Notes: generated from the letters alone by a model not told the origin. Shown: positions 17,794-27,319, counted from the first letter of the stretch. The stretch: DNA of 64,000 nt from [Clostridium] polysaccharolyticum (GCF_900111595.1 NZ_FOHN01000010.1:45620-109619), one strand, 5' to 3'. Translations and numbers: made by a program.

Positions 17794-20622
17794 TTATTCT
17801 ACAACATATTCAAAATCATCTGCAAGAGCACCTTCGCCTTGGAAACCAAAGCTTGTGAATGCACCAGCGGAAAGATTGGAGTTCCATGTCATTGGAGTGA
17901 TTACATAATAATCATCTGTTTCTTCCACATCTGCACACCAGATATTTGTAATTTTAAAGCCGTCTTTTTTAATTTTTACAGTCCAGTCTTCTACAGCTTC
18001 ATCAGAAGTATTGGTTACAGTAAAGCTTCCTGTAAATCCAGTAGCCCAAGAACCAATGCTGCTTGTCAATGTAAGATCTGGAACAGCAGCAGAAGTATTT
18101 TTAAGGATAAGTGTCTGGTTTTCACCTTCGCTAAATACAAAGGTTAATTCAGATTTAGAAGTTTCTAAAGTAGCGAGGAAGCTGTTTGCAAATACAATTG
18201 CGTCTTCATCTACTTCAAAGTCCGTACCTTCTTTTAATTCAATCTTACCGAATTGAATTGTTTTAATTGTATTTCCATTCCATTGAACACTTACTTTTGC
18301 ATCTTCACCAGTAGTAGCATCAAAAGGAACCATTTTGTCTTTTAATTTAGAATTAGGAATTGTTTCAGTAACTTTAATCTTTAATACGGCATCATTTCCC
18401 TGATTAAACTGGAATGTTAAAGTCTCGGAACCAACTGGTAATGTAGCTAAATATGCTTTAGAAATTGTAACAGCAGAACCATCTACTGTATAGTCCGTAC
18501 CTTCAGTTAAAGCAGCAGAACCATTTACAATGGCTTCTAAAGTGTTGCCATATAAAGCCATATCAATTATAAGATCAGCCTGGGCTCTTTTTTCAAATGC
18601 AGCATTCGCTGGTGTGATAAGAGAATTTGGAGCTGTAAATACCGCATTTACAATGAAAGAAGCTTGCGTTTCATCTGTAAACAAAACAGTAATTTCATTG
18701 GCACCAACAGGCAGATTTGCTAAAAATGCTTTCTTGATTGTTACTACATTTCCATTTACCACGTAATCTTTATCAGCTGTTAAACTAGCAGTACCAGCTT
18801 TAATTGCTGTAATATTAAAATCAGCAGCATTAATTGTAAAGGATACATCATCTTGTGCAGCAGGATATTTATTGAAGGTTGCACTTGCTGGACTAATAGC
18901 AGTTACAGGGCTTGTATCGCCAATAGCAATTGCAAGAACGGGATCCACATTTTCGTCATAATCAAATACAAGATTTGCTGTTTCGCCTGTCATTAAAGTA
19001 CATAAATAGTTTTTAGAAATCGTGATTACATCACCATCTACGGTGTAATCTGCACCTTTGATTAAAGTAGTTTTGCCATTTTTAATTGCAAGTAAAGTAT
19101 TTGCTTTTGGAGCTGTTTCGATAGTTAAATCAGCACGTAAAGCAGGATTTTTATCAAATACGGCAACAGTAGGATTAATGTCTGCGCTTAATTCGGATTC
19201 TGGTCCATATACACCAACTTCAAAAATGGAGTTACCCCATTCGTAGTTCTTTCTTTGCATACAGTTAATACGAACATAACGTCCAGAGGCTTCAATATCA
19301 ATTGTATCTGTTCCGCCTTTGCAGCTATAGGTTGTGTAAGCATCTTTCCAGTCTTTGTTATCATCTGAAACCTGAATCTTATACTGAGATGCATAAGCTG
19401 CTTCCCAGACAATGATTACTTGTTTTAATTCTTTTTTGGCACCTAAGTCAATTGTAACATAGGCAGGACTTGTAGAAGTAGAAGCCCATCTAGTAGTTAA
19501 ATTTCCGTCCGTGATGTATTTACCAGCATAGTCAGCACTTTCCATGGAGGTTTCTGTAACTGGCTTTCCAAGTGCTAAGTTGCCAGCAGGAAGTCCTTTG
19601 GAAGGCATTTTAGGAGGCAGATTGGTCAGCATAGAAGCTGGTCTTACCGAAAGATTTTTTACACTGTATTCACTTGTAAGACAGATTTCAGTACCATAAT
19701 CATTTAATGTTTCATAAGTCCCATCTGCTGTCATGTCAAGGAAATCCTGTGGGTTGTTACCAGGACCCCATGACCATGCGATGTAACCGATGTCTAATTT
19801 CGCACATTGTTCCATAATTGTTTTGTAAGGAATCTGGCCTTGTTTATTGGTTTCCCATTGGTTACCGAATTCTCCAACTACAACTGGAAGGTTCATTTCA
19901 ACAGATTCGTTTAACTCATCAATAACTTCTTGTGCATTATGGCCATACATTGCAGGCCACCACATATGTACAGATAATAAAATATTTTTATCTGGGTCAA
20001 CCTGAATTAAATCTGGACCACAAGCTTGTAAAATATTGATATCCTGTCCCCAGGAAGAACCATCAATCATCAAAGGTACATGAATACCAGCTTTACGGAT
20101 TCTTAAAATTGCTTCGCTATAATCTTCTGTAAATTGTGCATTGGTAATGGTACCGTCACCAACTTCGTTCCCAATGTTAAGAATCAGATATTCCTGATGT
20201 CTGATTAAAACAGCAGCAATATCTTCTTTTGTCCAGTAGTCAACTAGTTTAGGAAGCATGTCCCATTTACCAGTACCATCATGAACTTCGATTACAGGAA
20301 TCATATGTTCTTTACGGCAGTTCGTAAGTACAGTATCAAGATCTTCTGCTGTATCGTCAATACTCCAAGTAATACGAACAACATTTGCACCCGTTTTGGC
20401 AATTTCCTTAAATGCAGGATCCCCATCTTTATCTGTCCAGGTACACATTTTGTTTAAGCCATATAACGTTACTTTTTCTCCTTGGTTATCGTATAAAAAT
20501 CTTCCTTCTACACGAAAACCAGGGTGGTTTTTATCTGTAGCTGCTTTTACTCCAGATACATCAGGAGCTATTATAAAGAAGAAAAGTGCAGCTAGAATAG
20601 CTAGATAACATCTCTTTTTCAT
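17794..20622 (-). CDS. Secreted GH5_8 endo-beta-1,4-mannanase with CBM32, four X2-like repeats and CBM2
   Basis: Extracellular mannanase. The start at 20622 (residue M of MKKRCYLAIL) is preferred over 20640 because GGAAAGG sits 9 bases upstream and the signal peptide then begins correctly. The GH5 domain (about 32-310) resembles subfamily 8: acid/base E153 in NIGNEVG, nucleophile E251 in VVVGEFG, plus KTGANVVRI, EVHDGTG and AWSWG. Then come an F5/8-type CBM32 (about 347-475; NLALGKPV, TRWAS), four Ig-like X2 modules (about 482-568, 573-660, 668-752, 760-842; LxxGTDYTV and a final TLxFxF pattern) and a C-terminal CBM2 (about 845-942; TPMTWNSNLSAG). It is the only glycanase here on the minus strand. 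Confidence 0.9.
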   Translation of the reverse strand: MKKRCYLAILAALFFFIIAPDVSGVKAATDKNHPGFRVEGRFLYDNQGEKVTLYGLNKMCTWTDKDGDPAFKEIAKTGANVVRITWSIDDTAEDLDTVLTNCRKEHMIPVIEVHDGTGKWDMLPKLVDYWTKEDIAAVLIRHQEYLILNIGNEVGDGTITNAQFTEDYSEAILRIRKAGIHVPLMIDGSSWGQDINILQACGPDLIQVDPDKNILLSVHMWWPAMYGHNAQEVIDELNESVEMNLPVVVGEFGNQWETNKQGQIPYKTIMEQCAKLDIGYIAWSWGPGNNPQDFLDMTADGTYETLNDYGTEICLTSEYSVKNLSVRPASMLTNLPPKMPSKGLPAGNLALGKPVTETSMESADYAGKYITDGNLTTRWASTSTSPAYVTIDLGAKKELKQVIIVWEAAYASQYKIQVSDDNKDWKDAYTTYSCKGGTDTIDIEASGRYVRINCMQRKNYEWGNSIFEVGVYGPESELSADINPTVAVFDKNPALRADLTIETAPKANTLLAIKNGKTTLIKGADYTVDGDVITISKNYLCTLMTGETANLVFDYDENVDPVLAIAIGDTSPVTAISPASATFNKYPAAQDDVSFTINAADFNITAIKAGTASLTADKDYVVNGNVVTIKKAFLANLPVGANEITVLFTDETQASFIVNAVFTAPNSLITPANAAFEKRAQADLIIDMALYGNTLEAIVNGSAALTEGTDYTVDGSAVTISKAYLATLPVGSETLTFQFNQGNDAVLKIKVTETIPNSKLKDKMVPFDATTGEDAKVSVQWNGNTIKTIQFGKIELKEGTDFEVDEDAIVFANSFLATLETSKSELTFVFSEGENQTLILKNTSAAVPDLTLTSSIGSWATGFTGSFTVTNTSDEAVEDWTVKIKKDGFKITNIWCADVEETDDYYVITPMTWNSNLSAGAFTSFGFQGEGALADDFEYVVE

Positions 20623-20866
20623 GGTATCAATCCTTTCCATTAATTATTGTTATTTGTTTTTTCCATGACTAGGCAAGATAGAAGAACCATAAAAGTTTGC
20701 GTGAGGAATCATGTTTCTTCCGTTCCATGCACAAGTCATGGCATAATTGTAAAATACTTTAGAAAGATTTCAATTTTATTTGCATAACATGTATGGAAAA
20801 TACCAATAAATTGTATAGTTCGTCATTTACAAAGAGGTGAAAAATGGGATAATTCAGATTCTCTTA

Positions 20867-20895
20867 TTGGAAGATTCTTTTGGAAATGTTATAAT
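20867..20895 (+). promoter_or_regulatory. Promoter of the peptidase-metF-acyltransferase unit
   Basis: TTGGAA (20867-20872), 17 bases, perfect TATAAT (20890-20895). The rest of the divergent gap back to 20623 is AT-rich and shows no other element I can support. Confidence 0.7.
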
Positions 20896-20957
20896 GAAAA
20901 ACAAGTGAAAAAATTAGAATAGGAATAATAGGGGAAACAAAAGAAGGGAGAGAATAT

Positions 20958-21917
20958 ATGAGTATTGACCAAAGTACCTTTCACAAGCAGCAAGAACGAG
21001 CAAGTCAGAGACGGTATATCGCCATGAAACGCCGCCAGAAAAAAATACGCAGAATAAAAAGAAGGTTACGCAGATTATGTGTCATAGCATGTCTGGTCGT
21101 TTTCTGTGTAGCTGGAAGACAGGTAGTGAAGAGGCAGGATTCGTTTCATATTGATTTGAAACACTTAGAGCAGACAGCAAATGAACCAGAACATAGCTCC
21201 AAAAAACAGCCTGTAAAAACCAGACGGTACGCAAAAGAAGAAGTAAACAGCGCTCTTGAAGTTATGGCACATGCTTCCAGCAAGTATCAGAAAATCTATG
21301 AAAACAAAGAGAACTATCCAGAGGATTTGCTTCTTGCTTTGTGCAACAATGATGAAATGCTGGATTTTGTTTTGGGTTATCCTGATGGTTCATCTGATAA
21401 GGCAATAAAGCTTTCTAAAAAGGAATTAAAGGCGTCCGTTCCGCTATTTCTTCAATGGGATAAACGATGGGGATATGCCTCTTACGGCAACAGCTGTATT
21501 GGAATCTCTGGCTGTGCACCAACCTGTATTTCTATGGTGGCTGTTGGCTTGACAGGCAATGTAAATGCTACACCAAGAGAAGTTGCACAGTATGCTTCTG
21601 ATAAAGGATATTATCTGGATGGAACAGGCACACAGTGGAGTTTTCTTTCCGAGGGTGGTGAACAATTCGGCATTCACGGAAGAGAATTAGGTCTTGATAA
21701 AAAGCAGATAGAAGGCCACTTAAAAGAAGGACATCCTATTATATGCAGCATGGGACCGGGCGATTTTACCACACAAGGGCATTTTATTGTTCTTACTGGT
21801 TTAGAAGATGGCAAAATCACAGTGAATGACCCTAACAGCAGACAGCGAAGCTGCATATTATGGGATTATGATACATTAGCAAAACAGATGAAGAATCTTT
21901 GGGTTTATACAGCCTGA
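20958..21917 (+). CDS. Membrane-anchored C39-like cysteine peptidase
   Basis: Predicted extracellular peptidase of the Peptidase_C39_2 type. The N-terminus is highly basic (about residues 10-40) and is followed by one membrane helix (about 39-55), which puts the rest outside. The catalytic domain (about 160-319) begins VPLFLQWDKRWG and shows C186 in GISGCAPTC, H275 in GHFIVLTG and D291 in VNDPNSR, the usual Cys-His-Asp order. AGGGAG lies upstream of the ATG. It ends 22 bases before metF, so the genes are probably cotranscribed; the functional link is not obvious. Substrate unknown. Confidence 0.83.
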   Translation: MSIDQSTFHKQQERASQRRYIAMKRRQKKIRRIKRRLRRLCVIACLVVFCVAGRQVVKRQDSFHIDLKHLEQTANEPEHSSKKQPVKTRRYAKEEVNSALEVMAHASSKYQKIYENKENYPEDLLLALCNNDEMLDFVLGYPDGSSDKAIKLSKKELKASVPLFLQWDKRWGYASYGNSCIGISGCAPTCISMVAVGLTGNVNATPREVAQYASDKGYYLDGTGTQWSFLSEGGEQFGIHGRELGLDKKQIEGHLKEGHPIICSMGPGDFTTQGHFIVLTGLEDGKITVNDPNSRQRSCILWDYDTLAKQMKNLWVYTA

Positions 21918-21939
21918 TAGTGATGAAAGGAGTAAAACA

Positions 21940-22812
21940 ATGAATATAGCAGATATGTTTAAGGAAGATAGAACCGTACTTTCCTATGAGGTTTTCCCTC
22001 CAAAGGGGGATAAACCCATTGAAAGCATTTATGATACATTGGATGAACTAGGCAAGTTAAGGCCGGATTTTATTAGTGTTACATACGGCGCTGCCGGAAA
22101 TGTCGCCAATACTGATACGATTGATATTGCTGGTTATATCCAGAAAAAATACAGCATTCAGTCCATAGCACATTTAACATGTGTCCATGCAAGTTTTGAA
22201 AATATAGATCGTATTCTTGGTGATCTGCAGTCTAGAGGTGTTGACAATATTCTTGCATTGAGAGGGGATATTGTAAAGGGAATGGAGCCAAAAAAGGATT
22301 TTCTTCATGCTTCAGATCTGGCAAAATATATTATGGATAAAGGTGGCTTTCATGTTTCTGGAGCCTGTTATCCAGAAGTCCATCAAGACGCCAAAAATGC
22401 AATTGAAGATATCAAGAATCTGAAAATAAAAGTAGATGCAGGTGTGAATCATCTGATTTCTCAATTATTTTTTGATAATACGGTGTTCTATCATTTTGTT
22501 GAGAAAGCCCGCATTGCAGGAATCAATGTGCCTATAGAAGCAGGAATCATGCCTGTAACCAATAGAAAACAGATAGAACGAATGGTTACTATGTGTGGAG
22601 CATCACTTCCTACAAAGTTTGTAAAAGTAATGCAGAGATTTGACGGGAACCCAGAAGCTATGAGAGATGCAGGAATTGCCTATGCCATTGATCAGATTAT
22701 TGATCTTGTGGCAAATGGCGTAGACGGAATTCACATTTACACGATGAACAATCCATATGTGGCAAGGAGAATATCGGAAGGGGTTGAAAGCATTGTAAGG
22801 GGAAGAGCATAA
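21940..22812 (+). CDS. metF: Methylenetetrahydrofolate reductase
   Basis: Flavoenzyme that reduces 5,10-methylene-THF to 5-methyl-THF for methionine synthesis and one-carbon flow. At 290 residues it is the normal size for the family, and the start is typical (FPPKGDKPIESIYDTLDEL). Other family marks are SVTYGAAG, AHLTCVHAS, ILALRGD, SGACYPEVHQ, SQLFFDN, EAGIMPVTN and the final GIHIYTMNNP. GAAAGGAG precedes the ATG. It lies in a tight row with the peptidase before it and the acyltransferase 2 bases after it. Confidence 0.96.
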   Translation: MNIADMFKEDRTVLSYEVFPPKGDKPIESIYDTLDELGKLRPDFISVTYGAAGNVANTDTIDIAGYIQKKYSIQSIAHLTCVHASFENIDRILGDLQSRGVDNILALRGDIVKGMEPKKDFLHASDLAKYIMDKGGFHVSGACYPEVHQDAKNAIEDIKNLKIKVDAGVNHLISQLFFDNTVFYHFVEKARIAGINVPIEAGIMPVTNRKQIERMVTMCGASLPTKFVKVMQRFDGNPEAMRDAGIAYAIDQIIDLVANGVDGIHIYTMNNPYVARRISEGVESIVRGRA

Positions 22813-22814
22813 CC

Positions 22815-24038
22815 ATGAAAATACAATATTTATTTACCGAACGTGCACATCTGATGTGCCCCAATATGTACTTTGGAATTGCTGCATGCCTAAATGCAGC
22901 TTATGATAACAATAAGATAAAAAGCACCATTGAAAGTCTATCCGATGCTCATCCATTTCTAAAAGCATTACTTGGCTATGAGAAAAATACCAATCAGTAT
23001 TTTTACAATATTACGGACACAAACCAGATAACTTGGATTCCCATAGAGCAAGAATGGAATGGTTTAGAAGATCCAGACATTATGAAACAATACCAAAAAG
23101 CAACCAGAAATGACTGGAACCTGTTTACAGAAGGTATGCTGAAAATGTATACATGGAAGGCAAAAGAACAAGTTGGCGTTTTATTTGTATTTCATCATCT
23201 GCTTGCAGATGGCAGAGGTGGACTGGGACTTGTAAAAGAATTCTCAGAACTTTATGTAAATGGCAAAAAACCTTTGTATGTAGAAGAAAGCCTGATTCAG
23301 CAAAACAGCGATCTGCCTAAGTCCAGTGAACTTAAAGGGATTAGTAAATGGCTTATCTGGCGGAGCAATAAAAAATGGCGCAAGGAGCAACATCTGCTTT
23401 CTTATGAAGACTATCATACATTTGCAGATGTCTTTCTAAAAAAGGACCTTGTCATACATACAATACAAATACTTCCTGAGAATGAATTATCCAGCATTCA
23501 AAAAAAGTGCCATCAAAACAAGGTATCTATAAACGATTATCTTATGGCAAAAATGTATCTGGAAGAACATATTAATAAAATCATTATAGCAAGTGATATC
23601 CGAAAACAGTTACCCTGTTATCAAGACGGGGCACTTGGCAATTATTCCACTGCATTTAGCGTGAACTACAAAGGAAAACGCAAAGATGTTTTTGAAGCAG
23701 CAAAGAAGGTACATAGCCTTGTACAGAGGGTATTAGAAAATAATTCCTCTCTATACCTTACCCTTGCCTGTTATGGAATTATGGAACCTGGACTTTTAGA
23801 CGCAGCTGCGGTTTCTGCTCTTGGAGGGTTTCATAGTGAAGCAGGAGCATTTGTGGGTGGCATCATGTTTGGCTACCAAAAGCGTTCAGGATACAGCATA
23901 ACTAACTTGGGAAAAATTTCGAGTACTGCAATTGGCCAGGCAATGTTTATTCCTCCAGCATCCCCTGCAATTAAGAAAATTCAAGGGGTTTTAACTGTTA
24001 ACGGAACAATGACAATATGCAGCAGCGAAAGAGAATAA
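22815..24038 (+). CDS. Condensation/alcohol-acetyltransferase-like acyltransferase
   Basis: Cytoplasmic acyltransferase of the CoA-dependent condensation superfamily (PapA5, WES/DGAT and NRPS condensation fold). The key motif is HHLLADG at residues 127-133, the HHxxxDG active site with catalytic H128. A second conserved core region (residues about 255-285, with IIIASDIRKQLP and LGNYSTAFSVNY) matches the channel region of this fold. It starts 2 bases after metF, indicating cotranscription. Substrates are not predictable. No signal peptide or carrier domain is present, so it is not an NRPS module. Confidence 0.75.
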   Translation: MKIQYLFTERAHLMCPNMYFGIAACLNAAYDNNKIKSTIESLSDAHPFLKALLGYEKNTNQYFYNITDTNQITWIPIEQEWNGLEDPDIMKQYQKATRNDWNLFTEGMLKMYTWKAKEQVGVLFVFHHLLADGRGGLGLVKEFSELYVNGKKPLYVEESLIQQNSDLPKSSELKGISKWLIWRSNKKWRKEQHLLSYEDYHTFADVFLKKDLVIHTIQILPENELSSIQKKCHQNKVSINDYLMAKMYLEEHINKIIIASDIRKQLPCYQDGALGNYSTAFSVNYKGKRKDVFEAAKKVHSLVQRVLENNSSLYLTLACYGIMEPGLLDAAAVSALGGFHSEAGAFVGGIMFGYQKRSGYSITNLGKISSTAIGQAMFIPPASPAIKKIQGVLTVNGTMTICSSERE

Positions 24039-24159
24039 GATAGTATTGCAATTAGGCACTATGAATCATTAAGCTGTTGTGATAAGATAAATGGTAAATT
24101 AGTTAAAATGTAAGGATACGATTATTCCTGTATTGGATGGCAAAAGGGCTGGTGAAATT

Positions 24160-24564
24160 GTGAAAAGCGAATATAAAACAAAACCTAGAAATCGGATAAT
24201 AGAATACTTAAAGCAAAATGCGGATATAAAATTTACCGCAAGAGATATTTACAATAAGCTTGAGAAAGATGGAGAAACCATTAACCGGGCGACTGTATAC
24301 CGGAATCTGGAACGGTTATATCAGGAAGGCAAACTGATCCGCTATAAGGAAAGCGATTCTAACGCTACCTGTTATCAGTATTCAGAAAATCACGGACAAT
24401 GCAATCATCATATGCACGCACAATGCACGGAATGCGGGAAAATATTTCATCTGAACAAGGAATTTGTTGAGGAATTCGAGGAAAAAGTACATTTGGTATA
24501 TGGTGTTGATGTAGATTGCAGTAAGACCGTAATTGTTGGTAAATGTAATGAATGCAAAAAATAA
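24160..24564 (+). CDS. Fur-family metal-dependent repressor (Zur/PerR-like)
   Basis: DNA-binding repressor sensing a metal or peroxide. A winged-helix domain (FTARDIYNKL, then NRATVYRNLERL) is followed by a dimerisation domain with two CxxC zinc sites (CTECGK, CNECKK) and the His-rich CNHHMHAQC stretch. The GTG at 24160 gives a normal N-terminus; a TTG at 24133 is also in frame, and neither has a strong RBS. The gene lies directly upstream of a CobW-type GTPase, which suggests zinc as the signal, but Zur and PerR cannot be separated by reading. Confidence 0.85.
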   Translation: MKSEYKTKPRNRIIEYLKQNADIKFTARDIYNKLEKDGETINRATVYRNLERLYQEGKLIRYKESDSNATCYQYSENHGQCNHHMHAQCTECGKIFHLNKEFVEEFEEKVHLVYGVDVDCSKTVIVGKCNECKK

Positions 24565-24575
24565 CTGCCACTTTA

Positions 24576-24612
24576 AATAACTTATGTGATAAGCCACATA
24601 GGTTATTTTTTT
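24576..24612 (+). terminator. Terminator of the Fur-family gene
   Basis: AATAACTTATGTG (24576-24588) pairs with CACATAGGTTATT (24595-24607), 13 bp with one G-T pair, followed by T7. Confidence 0.9.
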
Positions 24613-24641
24613 GATTTTTGGACATAAAAAATAGTTGCCTA

Positions 24642-24689
24642 TTGACAATTTGTTTCATAGCTGTATAATAAAATGCGAATGTGTCGCAT
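24642..24689 (+). promoter_or_regulatory. Promoter and operator-like palindrome of the CobW-type gene
   Basis: TTGACA (24642-24647), 16 bases, TATAAT (24664-24669). At the expected start site lies the inverted repeat ATGCGA (24673-24678), 5 bases, TCGCAT (24684-24689). Its position and symmetry suit a Fur-family repressor, and one is encoded next door. Confidence 0.7.
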
Positions 24690-24712
24690 ATTAAAAAGGA
24701 GGAGAAACGCAT

Positions 24713-25837
24713 ATGTCATTAAGAGAGGTACCCGTAGTATTAATTACAGGCTATTTAGGTTCTGGAAAAACTACATTGATGCAGCATATCTTACAACAGG
24801 AAAATAGAAAGTCTGCACTTATAGTCAATGATATGGGAAGCATCAATATTGATGCCTCACTATTAAAAAAAACAGGAAACCAAGTTGTACAGGTAGAAAT
24901 GGTGGAAATGCAAAATGGCTGTATCTGCTGTACGTTAAAAGATGAATTTATGAATGAAATTGAAAGATTAGCTGCTGATAGAAGTATAGAAGCTATTTTT
25001 GTAGAGGCGTCAGGAATAAGTGAACCTTCCTCTATTGCCGGAGCCTTCGTTGGATATGAGGAACAGACGCCTGATACCAGAGTTTATCTAAAAACTGTTG
25101 CGTCAGTTGTAGATGTGGACAGAATTTATCGGGAATTTCTGCATGATTTAGAGTCAGAGGAGGAAGCAGAAGACGGCGATATTATTAATCTGATTATGGA
25201 TCAGATCGAATTCTGCAATGTACTTCTGCTTAACAAGACGGATTTACTATCAGATGCGCAGATACAAGAAGTGAAAGCTGCCCTTCGTAACATTCAGCAG
25301 GAGGCTGAAATAATTCCTTGTGTGCAAGGCAAAGTAGAATTAGATGCATTACTAGATAGAGAAGATTTTGATTTTGAAGATGTCTTGGCTTCAAGCAGTG
25401 TACAAAAGGCTTTGAATGAATGTGAGCCCGATGATGAAAATGCCTGCGTTGATGAATATGGAATATCCTCCTTTGTATTTGAAGAAAGGGCTCCGTTTAA
25501 CAGAACAGCCTTTCGTAAACTGATAGAAAACTATCCAGAAACTCTGATTCGCTCCAAAGGATACATCTGGTTTTCTGATGACTATAAACATGTTCAGTTA
25601 TTTGAGCAGGCGGGAAGAAATGCATCTATCACAGAACTTTCAGAGTGGATGGCGGCCTGGTCTGAAAAAGAACTTAAGGCTCTTGAGGAAGAATATCCAG
25701 ACATACGTGATGACTGGGATGAAATATATGGAGACCGGGTAAATCAGCTTGTCTTTATCGGAAAAGGATATGAAAAAGCAGAAATACTAAAACTAGTAAA
25801 TGACTGTATCGAACAAAATAATAGCTGTACGGGATAG
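24713..25837 (+). CDS. CobW/G3E-family GTPase (putative metal chaperone)
   Basis: Cytoplasmic G3E P-loop GTPase of the COG0523 group, several of which deliver zinc or other metals to proteins. Walker A is GYLGSGKTT (13-21). The family metal-binding CxCC is C70-I-C72-C73. VEASG and NKTD further mark the GTPase, and a CobW C-terminal domain (about 260-370) follows. AAAGGAGG lies about 10 bases upstream of the ATG. Preceded by a Fur-family gene and an operator-like palindrome, so zinc-limitation control is the best guess. Confidence 0.9.
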   Translation: MSLREVPVVLITGYLGSGKTTLMQHILQQENRKSALIVNDMGSINIDASLLKKTGNQVVQVEMVEMQNGCICCTLKDEFMNEIERLAADRSIEAIFVEASGISEPSSIAGAFVGYEEQTPDTRVYLKTVASVVDVDRIYREFLHDLESEEEAEDGDIINLIMDQIEFCNVLLLNKTDLLSDAQIQEVKAALRNIQQEAEIIPCVQGKVELDALLDREDFDFEDVLASSSVQKALNECEPDDENACVDEYGISSFVFEERAPFNRTAFRKLIENYPETLIRSKGYIWFSDDYKHVQLFEQAGRNASITELSEWMAAWSEKELKALEEEYPDIRDDWDEIYGDRVNQLVFIGKGYEKAEILKLVNDCIEQNNSCTG

Positions 25838-25866
25838 AAAGAACCAGCACCTTCAGCCAGATAGAG

Positions 25867-25895
25867 TTGACTTAAAAACCAGTTTTTTGTATCAT
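25867..25895 (+). promoter_or_regulatory. Promoter of the flavodoxin gene
   Basis: TTGACT (25867-25872), 17 bases, TATCAT (25890-25895). Confidence 0.65.
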
Positions 25896-25938
25896 AAAGG
25901 AAAAAGCATATCCTGTTTCAGGGTAAAGGGAGGTTTTT

Positions 25939-26409
25939 ATGTCTAAAAAATTAGTAGCCTATTTCAGTGCAAGTGGAATAACAAAAAAAACAGCTAATAT
26001 GATTGCTGAGGCATCTGGTGCTGATTTGTATGAGATTACACCTAAAGTGCCATATTCACAGGCTGATTTAAATTGGATGGATAAGCAGTCCAGAAGCAGC
26101 ATTGAAATGAAGGATAAGAAATTCCGGCCTGAGATGATAAAAAAGGATATTTCAATGGATGCATATGATGAAATCCTATTGGGTTTTCCTATCTGGTGGT
26201 ACGTTGCCCCTACCATCATTAATACGTTTTTAGAATCCTATGACGTATCAGGAAAGAAGATAATATTATTTGCTACATCTGGCGGAAGCGGATTCGGCAA
26301 TACTTTAAAAGAATTACAGGTATCCGCACCAGATGCCAGAATATCCGAAGGAAAAATTCTTAATCGTGCATCCAGACAGGATATAGAAAATTGGGTAAAA
26401 ACACTCTAA
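25939..26409 (+). CDS. Flavodoxin-like protein
   Basis: FMN-binding electron carrier of 156 residues. The phosphate-binding loop is SASGITKKTA (residues 10-19) rather than a classical TGNT loop. The GFPIWWYVAPTIINTFLE block (83-100) and ATSGGSGFG (114-122) mark the flavodoxin_4 kind. Strong RBS GGGAGG. Its own promoter. It could accept electrons from NifJ or serve an oxidoreductase; the partner is not shown. Its last 28 residues closely resemble the tail found on the aldo/keto reductase at 35891. Confidence 0.85.
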   Translation: MSKKLVAYFSASGITKKTANMIAEASGADLYEITPKVPYSQADLNWMDKQSRSSIEMKDKKFRPEMIKKDISMDAYDEILLGFPIWWYVAPTIINTFLESYDVSGKKIILFATSGGSGFGNTLKELQVSAPDARISEGKILNRASRQDIENWVKTL

Positions 26410-26518
26410 TCTCCATTACAGCATCATTTTGGATAATGCCACAACTCATGATACAATACCCTATAACCGTTACGATTGATGTATCTGAATTTGGAAATAG
26501 ATAACCATTTAACGATTT

Positions 26519-26571
26519 AACTTGACATATGTCAGAATAGATAGTATACTTAATCTGACATATGTCAAGTT
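26519..26571 (+). promoter_or_regulatory. Promoter framed by an 18-bp inverted repeat
   Basis: TTGACA (26522-26527), 17 bases, TATACT (26545-26550). AACTTGACATATGTCAGA (26519-26536) is repeated as its exact inverse at 26554-26571, and each half contains the palindrome TGACATATGTCA. One half covers the -35, the other the start site: a clear repressor-type layout for the DUF134-NifX gene. Confidence 0.8.
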
Positions 26572-26590
26572 TGATTAATGGAGGAAAAAT

Positions 26591-27319
26591 ATGCCCAGAA
26601 CACCAAAGTGCAGGAAAATATATAGTTTTCCAGATTATTACAATTTCATTCCTGAAGAGGCTGAAAAAGAGAATATTGAAACCATAAGGCTGTCTCTTGA
26701 TGAGTATGAGACTATAAGACTATTGGATTACGAGAATTTAAACCAAGAAGAATGCGCTGCCAGGATGGGTGTTGCAAGGACGACAGTAACGGCCATGTAT
26801 GAGAATGCAAGGAAGAAGCTGATCCGTGCTGTTGTTGAGGGTAAGAGGCTTTCTATAGCAGGAGGCAATATCGAAATTGACAGAGAGAGAACTATTTTAA
26901 ATGTAAGTATGAATGAAAAAGGAGATAATGCGATGAGAGTAGCAGCAACTTATGATAATGGTAATATTTTTGGACATTTTGGAAGAACAGAGAAGTTTAA
27001 GGTTTATGATATTGAGGATGGGAAAGTAGTCAGTTCCCAGATTCTTGGAACTAACGGAGAAGGCTGTGGAGCACTGGCAGGCATTCTTAATATTGCAAAA
27101 GTCGATGCACTTATCTGTGGAGGAATTGGTGGAGGTGCCCAGAGAGCACTTCAGGAAGCTGGAATAAAGCTCTATGCAGGTGCAAGCGGAAGTACAGATG
27201 ATGCGGTTGCTGCCCTGATTGCAGGAACACTTAATGCAAGTGGCGAAGCTAACTGTGACCATCACGACCATGAGCACAGTGAAGGTCATTCGTGTGGACA
27301 TGGAGGTTGTCACCATTAA
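26591..27319 (+). CDS. DUF134 HTH fused to NifX/NifB-like cofactor-binding domain
   Basis: Two-domain protein. Residues 1-110 are a UPF0251/DUF134 domain: Cys near the start (TPKCRKI), then a sigma-region-4-like helix-turn-helix (LNQEECAARMGVARTTVTAMYENARKKL). Residues about 114-217 are a dinitrogenase iron-molybdenum cofactor-binding (NifX/MTH1175-like) domain (GHFGRTEKFKVYDI, CGGIGGGAQRAL). A His/Cys-rich tail (about 224-242) could bind metal. GGAGG before the ATG. No nitrogenase genes are in view, and such fusions are common in anaerobes without nitrogenase. The HTH and the palindromes upstream suggest self-regulation in response to a metal or Fe-S state. Confidence 0.88.
   Translation: MPRTPKCRKIYSFPDYYNFIPEEAEKENIETIRLSLDEYETIRLLDYENLNQEECAARMGVARTTVTAMYENARKKLIRAVVEGKRLSIAGGNIEIDRERTILNVSMNEKGDNAMRVAATYDNGNIFGHFGRTEKFKVYDIEDGKVVSSQILGTNGEGCGALAGILNIAKVDALICGGIGGGAQRALQEAGIKLYAGASGSTDDAVAALIAGTLNASGEANCDHHDHEHSEGHSCGHGGCHH

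Noticed and set aside
26591..27319. Nitrogenase cofactor assembly locus
   Set aside because: No nif structural or assembly genes are near, and DUF134-NifX fusions are common outside nitrogen fixers.
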